Program-made: the position numbers and the translations under genes | NCBI RefSeq assembly: GCF_013407855.1 | Contig: NZ_JACBZH010000001.1 | Coordinates: 4,650,001 to 4,714,000 of the forward strand | DNA length: 64,000 bases | Source of the DNA: Actinopolymorpha rutila | GTDB lineage: Bacteria; Actinomycetota; Actinomycetes; Propionibacteriales; Actinopolymorphaceae | Reading direction: 5' to 3' | Notes under the pieces: generated by a model | What the model was told of the DNA's origin: nothing | What the model saw: only the letters and a program-made list of their open reading frames with translations | The model's database searches: none | Shown here: one piece after another, positions 52,944-61,699 of the stretch | Layout: each line of letters opens with the position of its first letter | Numbering within the stretch: the first letter of the stretch is position 1

Positions 52944-54793
52944 TCACCACGTGAGGCCGTGGCCGTACGGATACAGCACGCCGGTGCCGTCGGCGGTGGG
53001 GATCTCCACCGGCAGCCGCCCACGCGGGCCGACCTCGTCGCACAGCACCCGGGCGAGTGCGCGCATCGTCACCGCGTTCGGTGCGTACGCCGCCACGCCC
53101 GCCGGCGCGCCGTCGACGTACGCCAGGTCGTAGGGGTCGGCGACCGCGACCACCACGACCGGCCGCCCGGTGCCGAGGAGTTCGTCGACCAGTAGTTGCT
53201 GCCGGGCCTGCGGGTCGGTGACGTCGGTGTCCCACGCCTTGGAGGTGAGCACGAACGTCAGGTCGGCGTCGGCGGCGGCACCGACCGCGGCGGCGATCGC
53301 GGCGTCGGAGGGCCCGGTGCCCGTCGAGACGGTGCGGGCCTCCGCGCCGCGGTCGGCCAGTGCGCCGGCGAGGTGCTGCACCGCGCTTCCGCCGGCGCCG
53401 GCGACCAGCACCCGGCGCCCGTCGACCCGGGCCGGGAGCAGGCCGGCGGCGTTCTTCACCACGGTGGTGGTCGTCTCGGTGATCCGGTCGGCCCGGTCCA
53501 GGTGCGAGGGCGTACCGACGGTGTCCTCCACGGCCGACACGTCCACCATCGGGTGGTGGACGATGCCGTTGGCCAGCTTGAGCCGGATGATCCGGCCGAC
53601 CGCCTCGTCCAGCCGGTGCCGACTGATCCGGCCGTCACGCACCGCGGCCAGCAGTGACCGGTGGGCCAGGTCGAAGGCCGGCGGCCGCAGCAGCATGTCC
53701 ACACCGGCGTTGACCGCGAGGACCACCACCTGGTCGTCGCCGTACTTGTCGCGTACGCCCTTCATGCCCAGGGCGTCGGTCACCACCAGGCCGGTGAAGC
53801 CCAGCGACCCCCGGAGCAGTCCGGTCACGATCAGGTGGGACAGGGTCGCCGGGTCACCGGAGGGGTCGAGGGCGGGAAACACCAGGTGACCGGTCATGAT
53901 CGAGTCGATCCCCGCCTCGATCACGCCCGGAACGGCGGTGCGTCGAGGCGTTCCCACTCCTGCCTGGTGTGGCGGATCTCCGGGATCCCGGTGTGGCTGT
54001 CCACCTTGGTGTCGCCGTGGCCGGGGAAGTGTTTCGCGGTGGCGGCGATCCGGCCGTCGCGCTGGTAGCCGAGCACCTGGGCGGCGGCCAGCTCGGCGAC
54101 CAGCCCGGGGTCGGAGCCGAACGATCGTACGCCGATGACCGGATTGCCCGGGTCGACGTTCACGTCGGCGTCGGGCGCGTAGTCGTGGTTGATCCCGAGT
54201 GCGGCCAGCTCGGCACCGGTGATCGCGGCGGCCTCCCGCGCCGCGGCCGCGTCGCGGCCCGCGCCGAGCGCCATGTTTCCGGGGAACTGCGCGGCCGGCG
54301 GGCCGATCCGGGCGATCGTGCCCTGCTCCTGGTCGGTGGAGATCAGCAGCGGCAGGCCCGCGCCGGTGCCGGTCGCCGCGGTCTGGAGTCCGTTGGACAG
54401 CGCGGCCACCCCGGGCAGCGGGCCGACGTTGCCCGACCAGGTGAAGTAGCAGACGCCGCCAAGGCGGTATTTCGCCACCACCTCCGCCGGGGTGGCCACG
54501 CCGTACTCCGCGGTGTTGCGGGCGTCGGCACTGTCCGCGGCCACTCCATATACATGCGTCACCAGTAGCTGGCCGACCTTCTCCTCCGCCGGCATCCGGG
54601 CCACGGCCCGGCGGATCCAGGCCTGCGCCCGCCGGCCGGTCCGCTCGGCCGGCGGGGCCGGCGTGCCCGTGGTCGCGGCCCCGGCGGTGGCCCGGCCGCC
54701 GAGCACGGCGACGGCACCGGCGGTGCCCAGCAGGACGGACCGGCGGGCGGGGCGGGACGAGGGACGAAAACTTCCTACGTCAGCGGGGGCCAT
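52944..54793 (-). pseudogene. nagZ: NagZ-like GH3 beta-N-acetylhexosaminidase, frameshifted
   Basis: Two abutting minus-strand frames make one GH3 protein of about 615 residues. The first (54793-53921) has a twin-arginine signal (SRPARRSVLLGTAGAVAVLG), TDQEQGTIARIG and AATAKHFPGHGDTKVDSHTGIP, the NagZ catalytic His-Asp loop. It stops just after WERLDAPPFRA. The second (from about 53930) resumes at VIEAGIDSIMTGHLVFPALD and runs to the TGG end of the GH3 C-terminal domain (VVVAVADPYDLAYV, YPYGHGLTW). Restoring one base near 53922-53926 rejoins them. The gene may be inactive or the base a sequencing error; the rest shows no decay. NagZ removes GlcNAc from peptidoglycan fragments. Confidence 0.8.
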
Positions 54794-55149
54794 GTGCGGA
54801 AGCTACCTACGTAGCCCGGTGAGGTCAACGGGTCACGCGGGGTTCCCGCCGGACCGGTTCTGGCCCGCCTGACATGGGCCGCCGGGGAGTGGGACGGACG
54901 GCGGCCAGGCGGTGGATTCGCCGGCGCCCCGCGAAAACCCCGCCCGCGTCGTCCAAACGAACTACTCCGCTCTCGGCCAAACGAATCAACCGCCGGGCGC
55001 AGTTGGCCGACATTCATCTGGACTAGTCGCCGGCCACATTTGAGCGACCAGAAGTTCGACCGCGCGTACGACGACTCACCCGCTTCGGCTCACTAGGTTT
55101 TTCAGCGTTCGGATCGCCATTGCCGGGAGGAGTCATTCGAAGAACTCGT
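54794..55149. other. Gap between nagZ and the REC-like gene
   Basis: About 350 bp with no supported gene. It must hold the promoters of both. GCTAC (54802-54806) and GTAGC (54811-54815) flank a 4-base centre close to the nagZ start, a possible operator. GC content drops toward 55,100, continuing into the next gene. GGGAGGAG at 55125-55132 looks like a ribosome site but is not followed by a normal start in the right frame. Confidence 0.45.
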
Positions 55150-55575
55150 GTGGTCGTCGTCGGCAATCATCCGGAACTGGTCGATGCACTGGTCGACCTA
55201 CTGACCGATGAGCCAGACCTCGAACTGCTCGGGGTTGCCGGCAACAGCGAGGAAGTACTCGCACTGGTGCAGGCACCACGCGCACCCGACGTACTTCTGT
55301 TCGACATCGAGTCGTACATGCAAGTGGACATCGAGTCGCACAGCCAGTCGCACATCGAGTCGAACGCAGAGTCGACCGGCAGCAAAGATGCTCCGGTCGT
55401 CAAAGACCTAAGCCGCCGTCTACCGAATACCCGATTAGTAGCGCTGTCGAACTACGACGACATCGCCGCCGTTAGACAGACCCTCGAAGCCGGATTCCAC
55501 CGACACGTGAGTAAGCGGTTCGTCGAGCAGGATCTGGCAGCAATTCTTAAGGAGGAGCATGCTAACCTGGGTTAG
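55150..55575 (+). CDS. Orphan receiver-like protein with altered phosphorylation site
   Basis: 141 residues from GTG 55150; a TTG at 55120 or an ATT at 55135 closer to GGGAGGAG are alternatives. The fold reads as a receiver domain: VVVVGNHPELVDALVDLLTDEP, PDVLLFDIES (acceptor Asp kept), RLVALSNYDD, VSKRF (Lys kept). The acidic pair at the first strand is Gly-Asn, so metal-dependent phosphorylation should be lost. Between strands 3 and 4 lies an insert of repeated DIESH/QSHIES. There is no output domain. Codon use is less GC-rich than its neighbours. It overlaps the GH5 gene by 17 bases and probably controls it or the surface genes nearby (inference). Confidence 0.7.
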   Translation: MVVVGNHPELVDALVDLLTDEPDLELLGVAGNSEEVLALVQAPRAPDVLLFDIESYMQVDIESHSQSHIESNAESTGSKDAPVVKDLSRRLPNTRLVALSNYDDIAAVRQTLEAGFHRHVSKRFVEQDLAAILKEEHANLG

Positions 55576-56797
55576 TTCTCGTTACCGAAAGACCTCCAAG
55601 CGTGGTCGAGTCGCCGTATTGTTGGTCCCCGTGATCGTGTCGTTGATCGTTGGTGTGGTCGCGGCGTTCGCGCCAAAGCCCGGAACTGCTCCGGGGGCTG
55701 ACGATGCCACCGCAGGCGGTAGCGCCAAGATCCAGACCCCGTTGCACACGGACGGACCGAACATCGTCGACGCCAGTGGCAAGAAGGTCAATCTGACCGG
55801 TGTCAACTGGTTCGGCTTCGAGACGGAGACGTTCGTGCCGCACGGTCTGTGGGCCCGTAACTGGAAGAGCATGCTCGACCAGATCCGGTCCACCGGTTTC
55901 AACACCATCCGGTTGCCCTACTCCAACCAGATGTTCGACAAGGAAAGCAAGCCCACCGGGATCAACTACAAGCTGAACCCGGACCTCAAGGGGCTCAAGG
56001 GCCTTCCGCTGATGGACAAGATCGTGAAGGGCGCGACCGACCGCGGCCTCATGGTCCTGCTCGACCGGCACCGTCCGACCGCGCAGGCGCAGAGCGAGCT
56101 GTGGTACACCCCGCAGGTCAGCGAGAAGCGCTGGATCGACGACTGGACGATGCTCGCCAAGCACTACAAGAGCGACCCGCGGGTCATCGGTGCCGACCTG
56201 CACAACGAACCGCGTGGCCAGGCCACCTGGGGCACCGGCGTGAAGAGCACCGACTGGCGCCTCGCCGCCGAGCGGGCCGGTAACGCCGTCCTGAAGGCCA
56301 ACCCGAACTGGCTGGTCGCCGTCGAGGGTGTCGAGTCCTACAAGAACGACTACTACTGGTGGGGCGGCAACCTGGCGGGTGCGAAGCAGAACCCGGTCCG
56401 GCTGGCGAAGAACGACAAGCTGGTCTACGCGCCGCACGACTACGGCCCCGGTGTCTACCAGCAGAAGTGGTTCCAGGCGCCCAACTACCCGAACAACCTT
56501 CCGGGTGTCTGGGAGAAGCACTGGGCGTTCCTGAAGGACAAGACCCCGCTGCTGCTGGGTGAGTTCGGTGGCAAGTCGGTCAGCCCGAAGACCACCGAGG
56601 GCAAGTGGCAGCACGCCACGGTCGCCTTCGCCAAGAAGCATGGCCTGAACTACACCTACTGGTCGTGGAACGCCAACTCCGGTGACACCGGCGGTGTTCT
56701 GAAGAACGACTGGAAGACCGTGGACAAGGCCAAGCTCCAGATGCTGCGGCAGTACCAGGCGCCGCTCGCGGAGGTGCCCACCGCCGACAAGCGGTGA
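55559..56797 (+). CDS. Membrane-anchored GH5-like glycoside hydrolase
   Basis: 412 residues from ATG 55559, with GGAGGAG at 55551-55557. A basic N-terminus and one helix (VAVLLVPVIVSLIVGVVAAFA) should export and anchor it. The barrel has VNLTGVNWFGFETETFVPHGLW, TIRLPYSNQMF, the acid/base in GADLHNEPRG and the nucleophile in LLGEFGG, the cellulase (family 5) pattern. It would cut beta-1,4-glucans or related polymers outside the cell. It overlaps the receiver-like gene and may belong with the glycan synthase genes at 59.7-63.3 kb. Lys-rich composition is unlike its neighbours. Confidence 0.88.
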   Translation: MLTWVSSRYRKTSKRGRVAVLLVPVIVSLIVGVVAAFAPKPGTAPGADDATAGGSAKIQTPLHTDGPNIVDASGKKVNLTGVNWFGFETETFVPHGLWARNWKSMLDQIRSTGFNTIRLPYSNQMFDKESKPTGINYKLNPDLKGLKGLPLMDKIVKGATDRGLMVLLDRHRPTAQAQSELWYTPQVSEKRWIDDWTMLAKHYKSDPRVIGADLHNEPRGQATWGTGVKSTDWRLAAERAGNAVLKANPNWLVAVEGVESYKNDYYWWGGNLAGAKQNPVRLAKNDKLVYAPHDYGPGVYQQKWFQAPNYPNNLPGVWEKHWAFLKDKTPLLLGEFGGKSVSPKTTEGKWQHATVAFAKKHGLNYTYWSWNANSGDTGGVLKNDWKTVDKAKLQMLRQYQAPLAEVPTADKR

Positions 56798-56879
56798 TCT
56801 CCGCGGTACCGAACGGCCGAACCGGTCAACGGTAGGGCCAGACAGGCTCAGTAGGTACGCGAAGTAGGGAACAGCGGCG

Positions 56880-57035
56880 GGTCCCGGGCATCACAGCCCG
56901 GGACCCGCCGTCTGTGTCTGTGCGGTCCCGGGCATCACAGCCCGGGACCCGCCGTCTGTGTCTGTGCGGTCCCGGGCATCACAGCCCGGGACCCGCCGTC
57001 TGTGTCTGTGCTCCCGGACGTGAGTGCGTCCGGGA
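56880..57035. terminator. Triple 44-bp hairpin repeat plus a fourth hairpin
   Basis: Three exact 44-bp units (56880-56923, 56924-56967, 56968-57011). Each holds GGTCCCGGGC-N6-GCCCGGGACC followed by CGCCGTCTGTGTCTGTGC. The first stem is extended by flanking CGGC/GCCG. A related hairpin TCCCGGACG (57012-57020) / CGTCCGGGA (57027-57035) follows. The array separates the convergent GH5 and sensor-kinase genes. Three perfect copies imply recent duplication of a terminator. Confidence 0.85.
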
Positions 57036-57066
57036 CCGCCGTCGTACCGGAACCCTGCTGCCCTGC

Positions 57067-58755
57067 TCACGGCCACAGGCCGGTCGGCGCCCGGGCCACG
57101 ATCCGGGTGCCCTCCCCCGGCGCACTGTGGATCTCCAGCGTCCCGCCCAGCTCGCTGACCCGTTCCCGCATCGACCGCAGGCCGAGGTGTCCCGGGTAGG
57201 ACGCGCCCGGGTCGAAACCCACACCGTCGTCGGCCACCTCGAGGGTGAGCGCCGTGGGGCTGGCCTCCAGGCGTACGAGCACGTTTCGCGCGTTGGCATG
57301 CTTCGCGGCGTTCTGCAACGCCTCCTGGGCGATGCGGTACAACGTCTGTTTCACCTTGAACGCCCCGGCCGGCTCGTTGCCCAGAACGGCTCGCGTCCGG
57401 ACACCGTGGCGCACCCGGAACGCTGCCAGCTGCTTGCCGAGCGCGGCCACCAGGCCCTCCTCGGCCAGTGCCTGTGGGCGCAGCTCGAAGATCAGTGCCC
57501 GCATGTCGGCCAGGCCCGCCTCGGCCAGCTGCAGGACGTAGGCGAGCGGCTGGTCGATGCGCTCGGGCTCCTGACCGATCGACTCCCGCGCGGTGCGGGC
57601 GCCGAGCGCGATGCCGTACAACGCCTGCGACACCGAGTCGTGGAGCTCCCGCGCCAGCCGTTGCCGCTCCTCCTGCGCGGCCTTCTCCTGCGCCGAGGCG
57701 ACCAGGTGCGAGCTGTCCACCGTCATCGCGGCCTTGCCCGCCACCATGGACAGGTACGCGAGTTCCCGGCGACCGGGGTAGGACCCGGCCGGGCACAGGC
57801 AGCACAGCACCCCGAGCACGACACCGCGCGACATCAGGGGCACACACACCAGCGCCGTCGTCCGGCGGTGCGCACCCACCCCACCCCCGCCTTCGGAATG
57901 GACGTGCTGGTGCACGATCGGTGCCCTGGAGGCGACGGCGGCCTGGGCGACGTTCGGCGCCGCGCCGGCGGCGCTGTCCTCCAGCAACTCCGTCGGACCG
58001 GCACCGGCGGCCCGGCGCAAGGTGAGGTTGTCGTCCAGCAGGTAGATCGCCGCCGCCAGACCACCGGTGCCGGTGAGGGCGGCCGCGCTCAGCTGTCGCA
58101 GCGTCTGGGGCAGCGGTTCGCCGCCAGCCGCGCCGAGCACCGCCGCCGCCAGCTCCAGCTCGGCGCTGGCCCGGTCGTGCTCCACGGCCATTCCTGCCGC
58201 GCCGGCGAACAGACCTGCCGTGCGCACGTCGCCGGGCCCGTAGCGGCGGCTCTCGGTGCTCTCCGTGGTGCCGGTGCTGTCGGTGCTGCCGGTACCCGCG
58301 ACGTCGGCCACCTCGATCACGCCGCCGGGACGGGCGCGGCCCGGTATCGGCACCACCAGCACCGGGCCGAGGACCGAACCCGACCAGGCGGTCGCCTGCC
58401 CGGAGTCGGCGATCACGGCCTCGCACCGGCGCAGCGCCTCGCCCGCCAAGGAGTCCGTCACCGGCACGCTGGTGCCGACAAGGTCCGGTCGCACCCGGCC
58501 GTCGGCCGCCCGGACCACCAGGGTGCCGTCGCGTTCCAGGGTCGAGACCGCGCAGGCCGTGGCGTCCAGACCGCGCCGCACGCCGCGGGCCACCAGCCGC
58601 AGCACCGAGTCGCGGTCGAGCTCCCCGTGCAGCAGGGCGTCGTTGACATCGGCGACGTCGGCTGCGGTCGCGGTGGGCACCGCGGGTGGTGCCGTCGTCC
58701 GGGCCGCCTCCGGTGCGACGCCGGCGACTCCGCTGACCACCGTGGGACCGGTCAC
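57067..58755 (-). CDS. GAF-domain sensor histidine kinase (NarL-type, HisKA_3)
   Basis: 562 residues from GTG 58755, in GTGA overlap with the regulator gene. Two GAF-like domains occupy about 30-190 and 205-345 (ATACAVSTLERDGTLVVRA; AIYLLDDNLTLRRAAG). The phospho-acceptor helix ERQRLARELHDSVSQALYGIALG has His near 371, and the ATPase domain has LQNAAKHANARNVLVRLE and VADDGVGFDPG, then GLRSMRERVSELGG. No transmembrane helix, so it senses from the cytoplasm. It pairs with the response regulator upstream. Confidence 0.92.
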   Translation of the reverse strand: MTGPTVVSGVAGVAPEAARTTAPPAVPTATAADVADVNDALLHGELDRDSVLRLVARGVRRGLDATACAVSTLERDGTLVVRAADGRVRPDLVGTSVPVTDSLAGEALRRCEAVIADSGQATAWSGSVLGPVLVVPIPGRARPGGVIEVADVAGTGSTDSTGTTESTESRRYGPGDVRTAGLFAGAAGMAVEHDRASAELELAAAVLGAAGGEPLPQTLRQLSAAALTGTGGLAAAIYLLDDNLTLRRAAGAGPTELLEDSAAGAAPNVAQAAVASRAPIVHQHVHSEGGGGVGAHRRTTALVCVPLMSRGVVLGVLCCLCPAGSYPGRRELAYLSMVAGKAAMTVDSSHLVASAQEKAAQEERQRLARELHDSVSQALYGIALGARTARESIGQEPERIDQPLAYVLQLAEAGLADMRALIFELRPQALAEEGLVAALGKQLAAFRVRHGVRTRAVLGNEPAGAFKVKQTLYRIAQEALQNAAKHANARNVLVRLEASPTALTLEVADDGVGFDPGASYPGHLGLRSMRERVSELGGTLEIHSAPGEGTRIVARAPTGLWP

Positions 58756-59399
58756 GCCTGCGCCAGCTCGTGGGTGGACACCAGACCGGTCTGCACCGCG
58801 TACAACGCGGCCTGCGTCCTGCTCTGCACGTCCAGTTTGCGAAGAATGCTGCTGACGTACGTCTTGACGGTCTGCTGCCCGATCGACAGCTCGCGCGCGA
58901 CCTCCTTGTTGGACCGGCCGCGGGCCAGCAGGATCAGCACCTCCACCTCGCGCCGGGTCAGCGGTCCGGGCGCGTTCGTCACCCGCATGTCGCGCACCAG
59001 CCGGGCCGCCGCGGCCGGTGACAGGTGGACCTGCCCGGCGGCCGCCGCACGCACGGCCCGGCGCAGCCCGTCGGCGTCGGTGTCCTTGAGCAGGTAACCG
59101 ATCGCGCCGGAACGCAGTGCGTCCACCACAAGGTGGTCCTCGAGGAAACTGGTCAGCGCGACCACCTCGACATCGGGCAGCTCACGCCGGATCGCCGCGG
59201 TGGCACTGATGCCGTCCATCACCGGCATGAGCAGGTCCATCAGCACGACGTCCGGTGTGACCTTGTGTGCCAGTTCGACGGCCTCACGTCCGTTTCGCGC
59301 CTCCCCCACCACTTCGATGCCGTCGTCCAGCTTCAGGAACATCATCAGTCCCTGCCGCACGACAGCGTGGTCCTCCGCGATCAGCAGACGGACAGTCAT
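58752..59399 (-). CDS. NarL/LuxR-family response regulator
   Basis: 215 residues from ATG 59399 behind GGGAGGGG. The receiver has the acidic pair ED at 9-10, phospho-acceptor Asp55 in VVLMDLLMP, Thr83 and Lys105. The LuxR-type helix-turn-helix is at about 145-205: LTRREVEVLILLARGRSNKEVARELSIGQQTVKTYVSSILRKL. It is coupled to the sensor kinase by GTGA. Targets are unknown; the divergent GtrA-GT2 operon across the gap is a candidate. Confidence 0.94.
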   Translation of the reverse strand: MTVRLLIAEDHAVVRQGLMMFLKLDDGIEVVGEARNGREAVELAHKVTPDVVLMDLLMPVMDGISATAAIRRELPDVEVVALTSFLEDHLVVDALRSGAIGYLLKDTDADGLRRAVRAAAAGQVHLSPAAAARLVRDMRVTNAPGPLTRREVEVLILLARGRSNKEVARELSIGQQTVKTYVSSILRKLDVQSRTQAALYAVQTGLVSTHELAQA

Positions 59400-59730
59400 C
59401 GGCCCCTCCCGCCCCCAGGCGATGCCGTTCCTACCTCCACGGTACGGCCCGCACGGGGGACGTGAGCCCTGCCGGCGTAGTCCCCCGCACGCCCGGTTGC
59501 CAGATCGACAGCGTACCGTCCCGGCACCTCACGGCCGGGCGGCTTCCGCGGCGGCGAGGACCCTCCACAGGCGATGCGCGAACGCCGCGAACCCGCCCCT
59601 GCCCGGCGTCAAGAGCGCCTTGCGCCGCACCTCGCCCAGGCCCCTACGGCGATGCTCCGGAGGCGTTCTTGTCCGGACTTCTCCTGACCTGGTGGGCGTT
59701 CGCGACGCCCGTCACCGGGAGGAGGGAGGC
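59400..59730. other. Gap between the response regulator and GtrA genes
   Basis: 331 bp with no supported gene. It must hold divergent promoters for the regulator and the glycan operon. A very strong ribosome site (GGAGGAGGGAGG, 59718-59729) ends it. I see no clear operator or riboswitch fold. Confidence 0.45.
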
Positions 59731-60516
59731 ATGGACTCCCCCGAAGGGGGGTGGCGATCGCGGATGGCCGGGGGAGGTGCGTGGCGCTGCGTCAACAGAG
59801 GATTGCGATGGACGAACCAAGCGGACCGTCATGGGGGGCGGCGCCTCATGTGCGCCCACGGGCTTTCTCTTACGCGTGCGTACCAGCGATGTTGGCGACG
59901 CGCCGCCAGGCTGATCCTCGATCCGAGGGTATGGCGGTTCTCCGTCGTCGGGCTGGTGGGAGCGGGCGTGAACACGCTCGCCCTTCATCTGATCCACGGC
60001 GTCCTCCGCGTGCCGCTCGTCCCGGCGTCGGTGATGGCCACCGAACTGGCGATCGCCAACAACTACGTACTGAACGAGGTCTGGACGTTCGGCTCCAGGC
60101 AGGCGTCCCTCCTCCGCTTCACGAAGTTCAACGCCACCGCTCTGGTCGCCCTCTCCGTGAACGTCACGGTCGTGTGGGCACTGGACAGGTTCGGGATCTT
60201 CTACCTGGTCGGAAACGTCGTCGGCATCGCGGCCGCGATGGGCATCAACCTCGCCGTCAGTGCGACATGGATATGGGGTGGCAAGAAGGATGGAGTCGTT
60301 CATCTTCGCGGGCCTGGTGGGGATCTCTCTCCTGCTGAGCGTCCAGGCGGCGCACACCTTGTACCTGATGATCTACACCTGGGACCAGCCGCCGAACGAG
60401 AGCAACGCGGCCCCCGAACATTTCGCCGCTCCGGCCCTGTCCTTCACCGCGATTCTTCCGGCCCGGCACGAAGAAGAGGTCATCGCGACGACCGTCGACC
60501 GGATCGTGCACAGTAA
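59731..60516 (+). CDS. GtrA-family membrane protein
   Basis: 261 residues if started at ATG 59731, behind the very strong GGAGGAGGGAGG; ATG 59848 is an alternative that drops a 39-residue basic lead. The four-helix GtrA core runs from RFSVVGLVGAGVNTLALHLIHG through AIANNYVLNEVWTFGSR to NLAVSATWIWGGKK. After the core, the frame runs 227 bases into the glycosyltransferase gene and adds about 75 hydrophilic residues. GtrA proteins move polyprenyl-linked sugars across the membrane in glycan synthesis. It precedes and overlaps the GT2 gene. Confidence 0.7.
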   Translation: MDSPEGGWRSRMAGGGAWRCVNRGLRWTNQADRHGGRRLMCAHGLSLTRAYQRCWRRAARLILDPRVWRFSVVGLVGAGVNTLALHLIHGVLRVPLVPASVMATELAIANNYVLNEVWTFGSRQASLLRFTKFNATALVALSVNVTVVWALDRFGIFYLVGNVVGIAAAMGINLAVSATWIWGGKKDGVVHLRGPGGDLSPAERPGGAHLVPDDLHLGPAAEREQRGPRTFRRSGPVLHRDSSGPARRRGHRDDRRPDRAQ

Positions 60517-61699
60517 CTACCCCATGCACCTGCTGCAGGTGCTGGTGGTGTGCTCGGCCGACGACACCGGCACCATCGCGGCGGTGCGCGGCAAGATCGA
60601 GGACCTGCGCTACGAGGGTATCGACAACGCCTCGCTCGTGGTCTTCGACGACCAGCCGATCAACAAGCCGCACGGGCTCAACTGCGCGCTGCGGCAGGCG
60701 CGCGGTGACGTGCTCACGATCTTCGACGCCGAGGACGAGATGCACCCGGACATCCTGAGGGTGGTCAACACCGTGATGGTGCGCGAACGGGTCAACGTGG
60801 TGCAGTCCGGCGTGCAGTTGATGAACTACAGCACCAACTGGTACTCGACCTTCAACGTGCTGGAGTACTTCTTCTGGTTCAAGAGCCGCCTGCACCACCA
60901 CGCGAAGCACGGTTCGATCCCGCTCGGCGGCAACACCTGCTTCTTCAACCGGAAGCTGATGGAGTACCTCGGCGGCTGGGACGAGACCAACCTCACCGAG
61001 GACGCCGACATCGGCCTGCGGGTCTGTGCGATGGGCGAGCCGATCCGGGTGATCTACGACGACAGGTACGTCACCAAGGAGGAGACTCCCCCGACGCTCG
61101 GCAGCTTCGTCCGGCAGCGCACCCGCTGGAACCAGGGGTTCATGCAGACGCTGCGCAAGGGCACCTGGAAGAAGCTGCCCACCCGGCGTCAACGCTTCCT
61201 TGCGTGCTACACCCTGGCCTTCCCGTACGCCCAGGCCATGCTCGGCGTCTACACCCCGCTCGCGGTCGGGATGATGCTCTTCCTGCACGCCCCGGTCGGG
61301 GTGGCGCTGCTGTCCTTCCTGCCGGTGTTGTTGCTGGCCGCGCACTTCCTCACCGCCGTGGTCGGTCTGCACGAGTTCACCGAGGCACACGGCATGAAGC
61401 CGAGCCCCGCACTGACGCTGAAGATGGCGCTCACCTGGATCCCGTACCAGTTCGTGATGGCCTACGCCTCGGTGCGAGCGCTGCGCCGGCAGATGGCCGG
61501 ACGCGGGGACTGGGAGAAGACCCAGCACGTCGGTGCCCACCGCGGCGCCGGTCCGGACCGCACCCGGCCCGCCGGCACCGCGGACGCGTTCGGCAACCCC
61601 GGCGCGGTCCGGCGCTCGCGTGACCCGGGCGCCGCCCGGACCGCCGACCTGCCGGCCGTCGAGACCCCGAGGAAGGCGATGCGCAGTGGCAGCAGCTGA
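60290..61699 (+). CDS. Family 2 glycosyltransferase, processive (cellulose-synthase-like)
   Basis: 469 residues from ATG 60290. One N-terminal helix, a GT-A domain, and C-terminal helices. Motifs: DDQPINKPHGLN, FDAEDEMHPD (D-x-D region, near 146), TEDADIGLRV (near 236) and QRTRWNQG (near 275), the D,D,D,QxxRW set of processive synthases. The tail of about 65 residues is hydrophilic and Arg/Pro-rich. It probably polymerises a beta-linked polysaccharide and exports it through its own membrane part. No PilZ domain or BcsB gene is seen. Confidence 0.88.
   Translation: MESFIFAGLVGISLLLSVQAAHTLYLMIYTWDQPPNESNAAPEHFAAPALSFTAILPARHEEEVIATTVDRIVHSNYPMHLLQVLVVCSADDTGTIAAVRGKIEDLRYEGIDNASLVVFDDQPINKPHGLNCALRQARGDVLTIFDAEDEMHPDILRVVNTVMVRERVNVVQSGVQLMNYSTNWYSTFNVLEYFFWFKSRLHHHAKHGSIPLGGNTCFFNRKLMEYLGGWDETNLTEDADIGLRVCAMGEPIRVIYDDRYVTKEETPPTLGSFVRQRTRWNQGFMQTLRKGTWKKLPTRRQRFLACYTLAFPYAQAMLGVYTPLAVGMMLFLHAPVGVALLSFLPVLLLAAHFLTAVVGLHEFTEAHGMKPSPALTLKMALTWIPYQFVMAYASVRALRRQMAGRGDWEKTQHVGAHRGAGPDRTRPAGTADAFGNPGAVRRSRDPGAARTADLPAVETPRKAMRSGSS

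Noticed and set aside
59729..59750. Short CCCCC/GGGGG hairpin as a terminator
   Set aside because: Stem of five and it overlaps the start of the GtrA coding frame, right behind a strong ribosome site.
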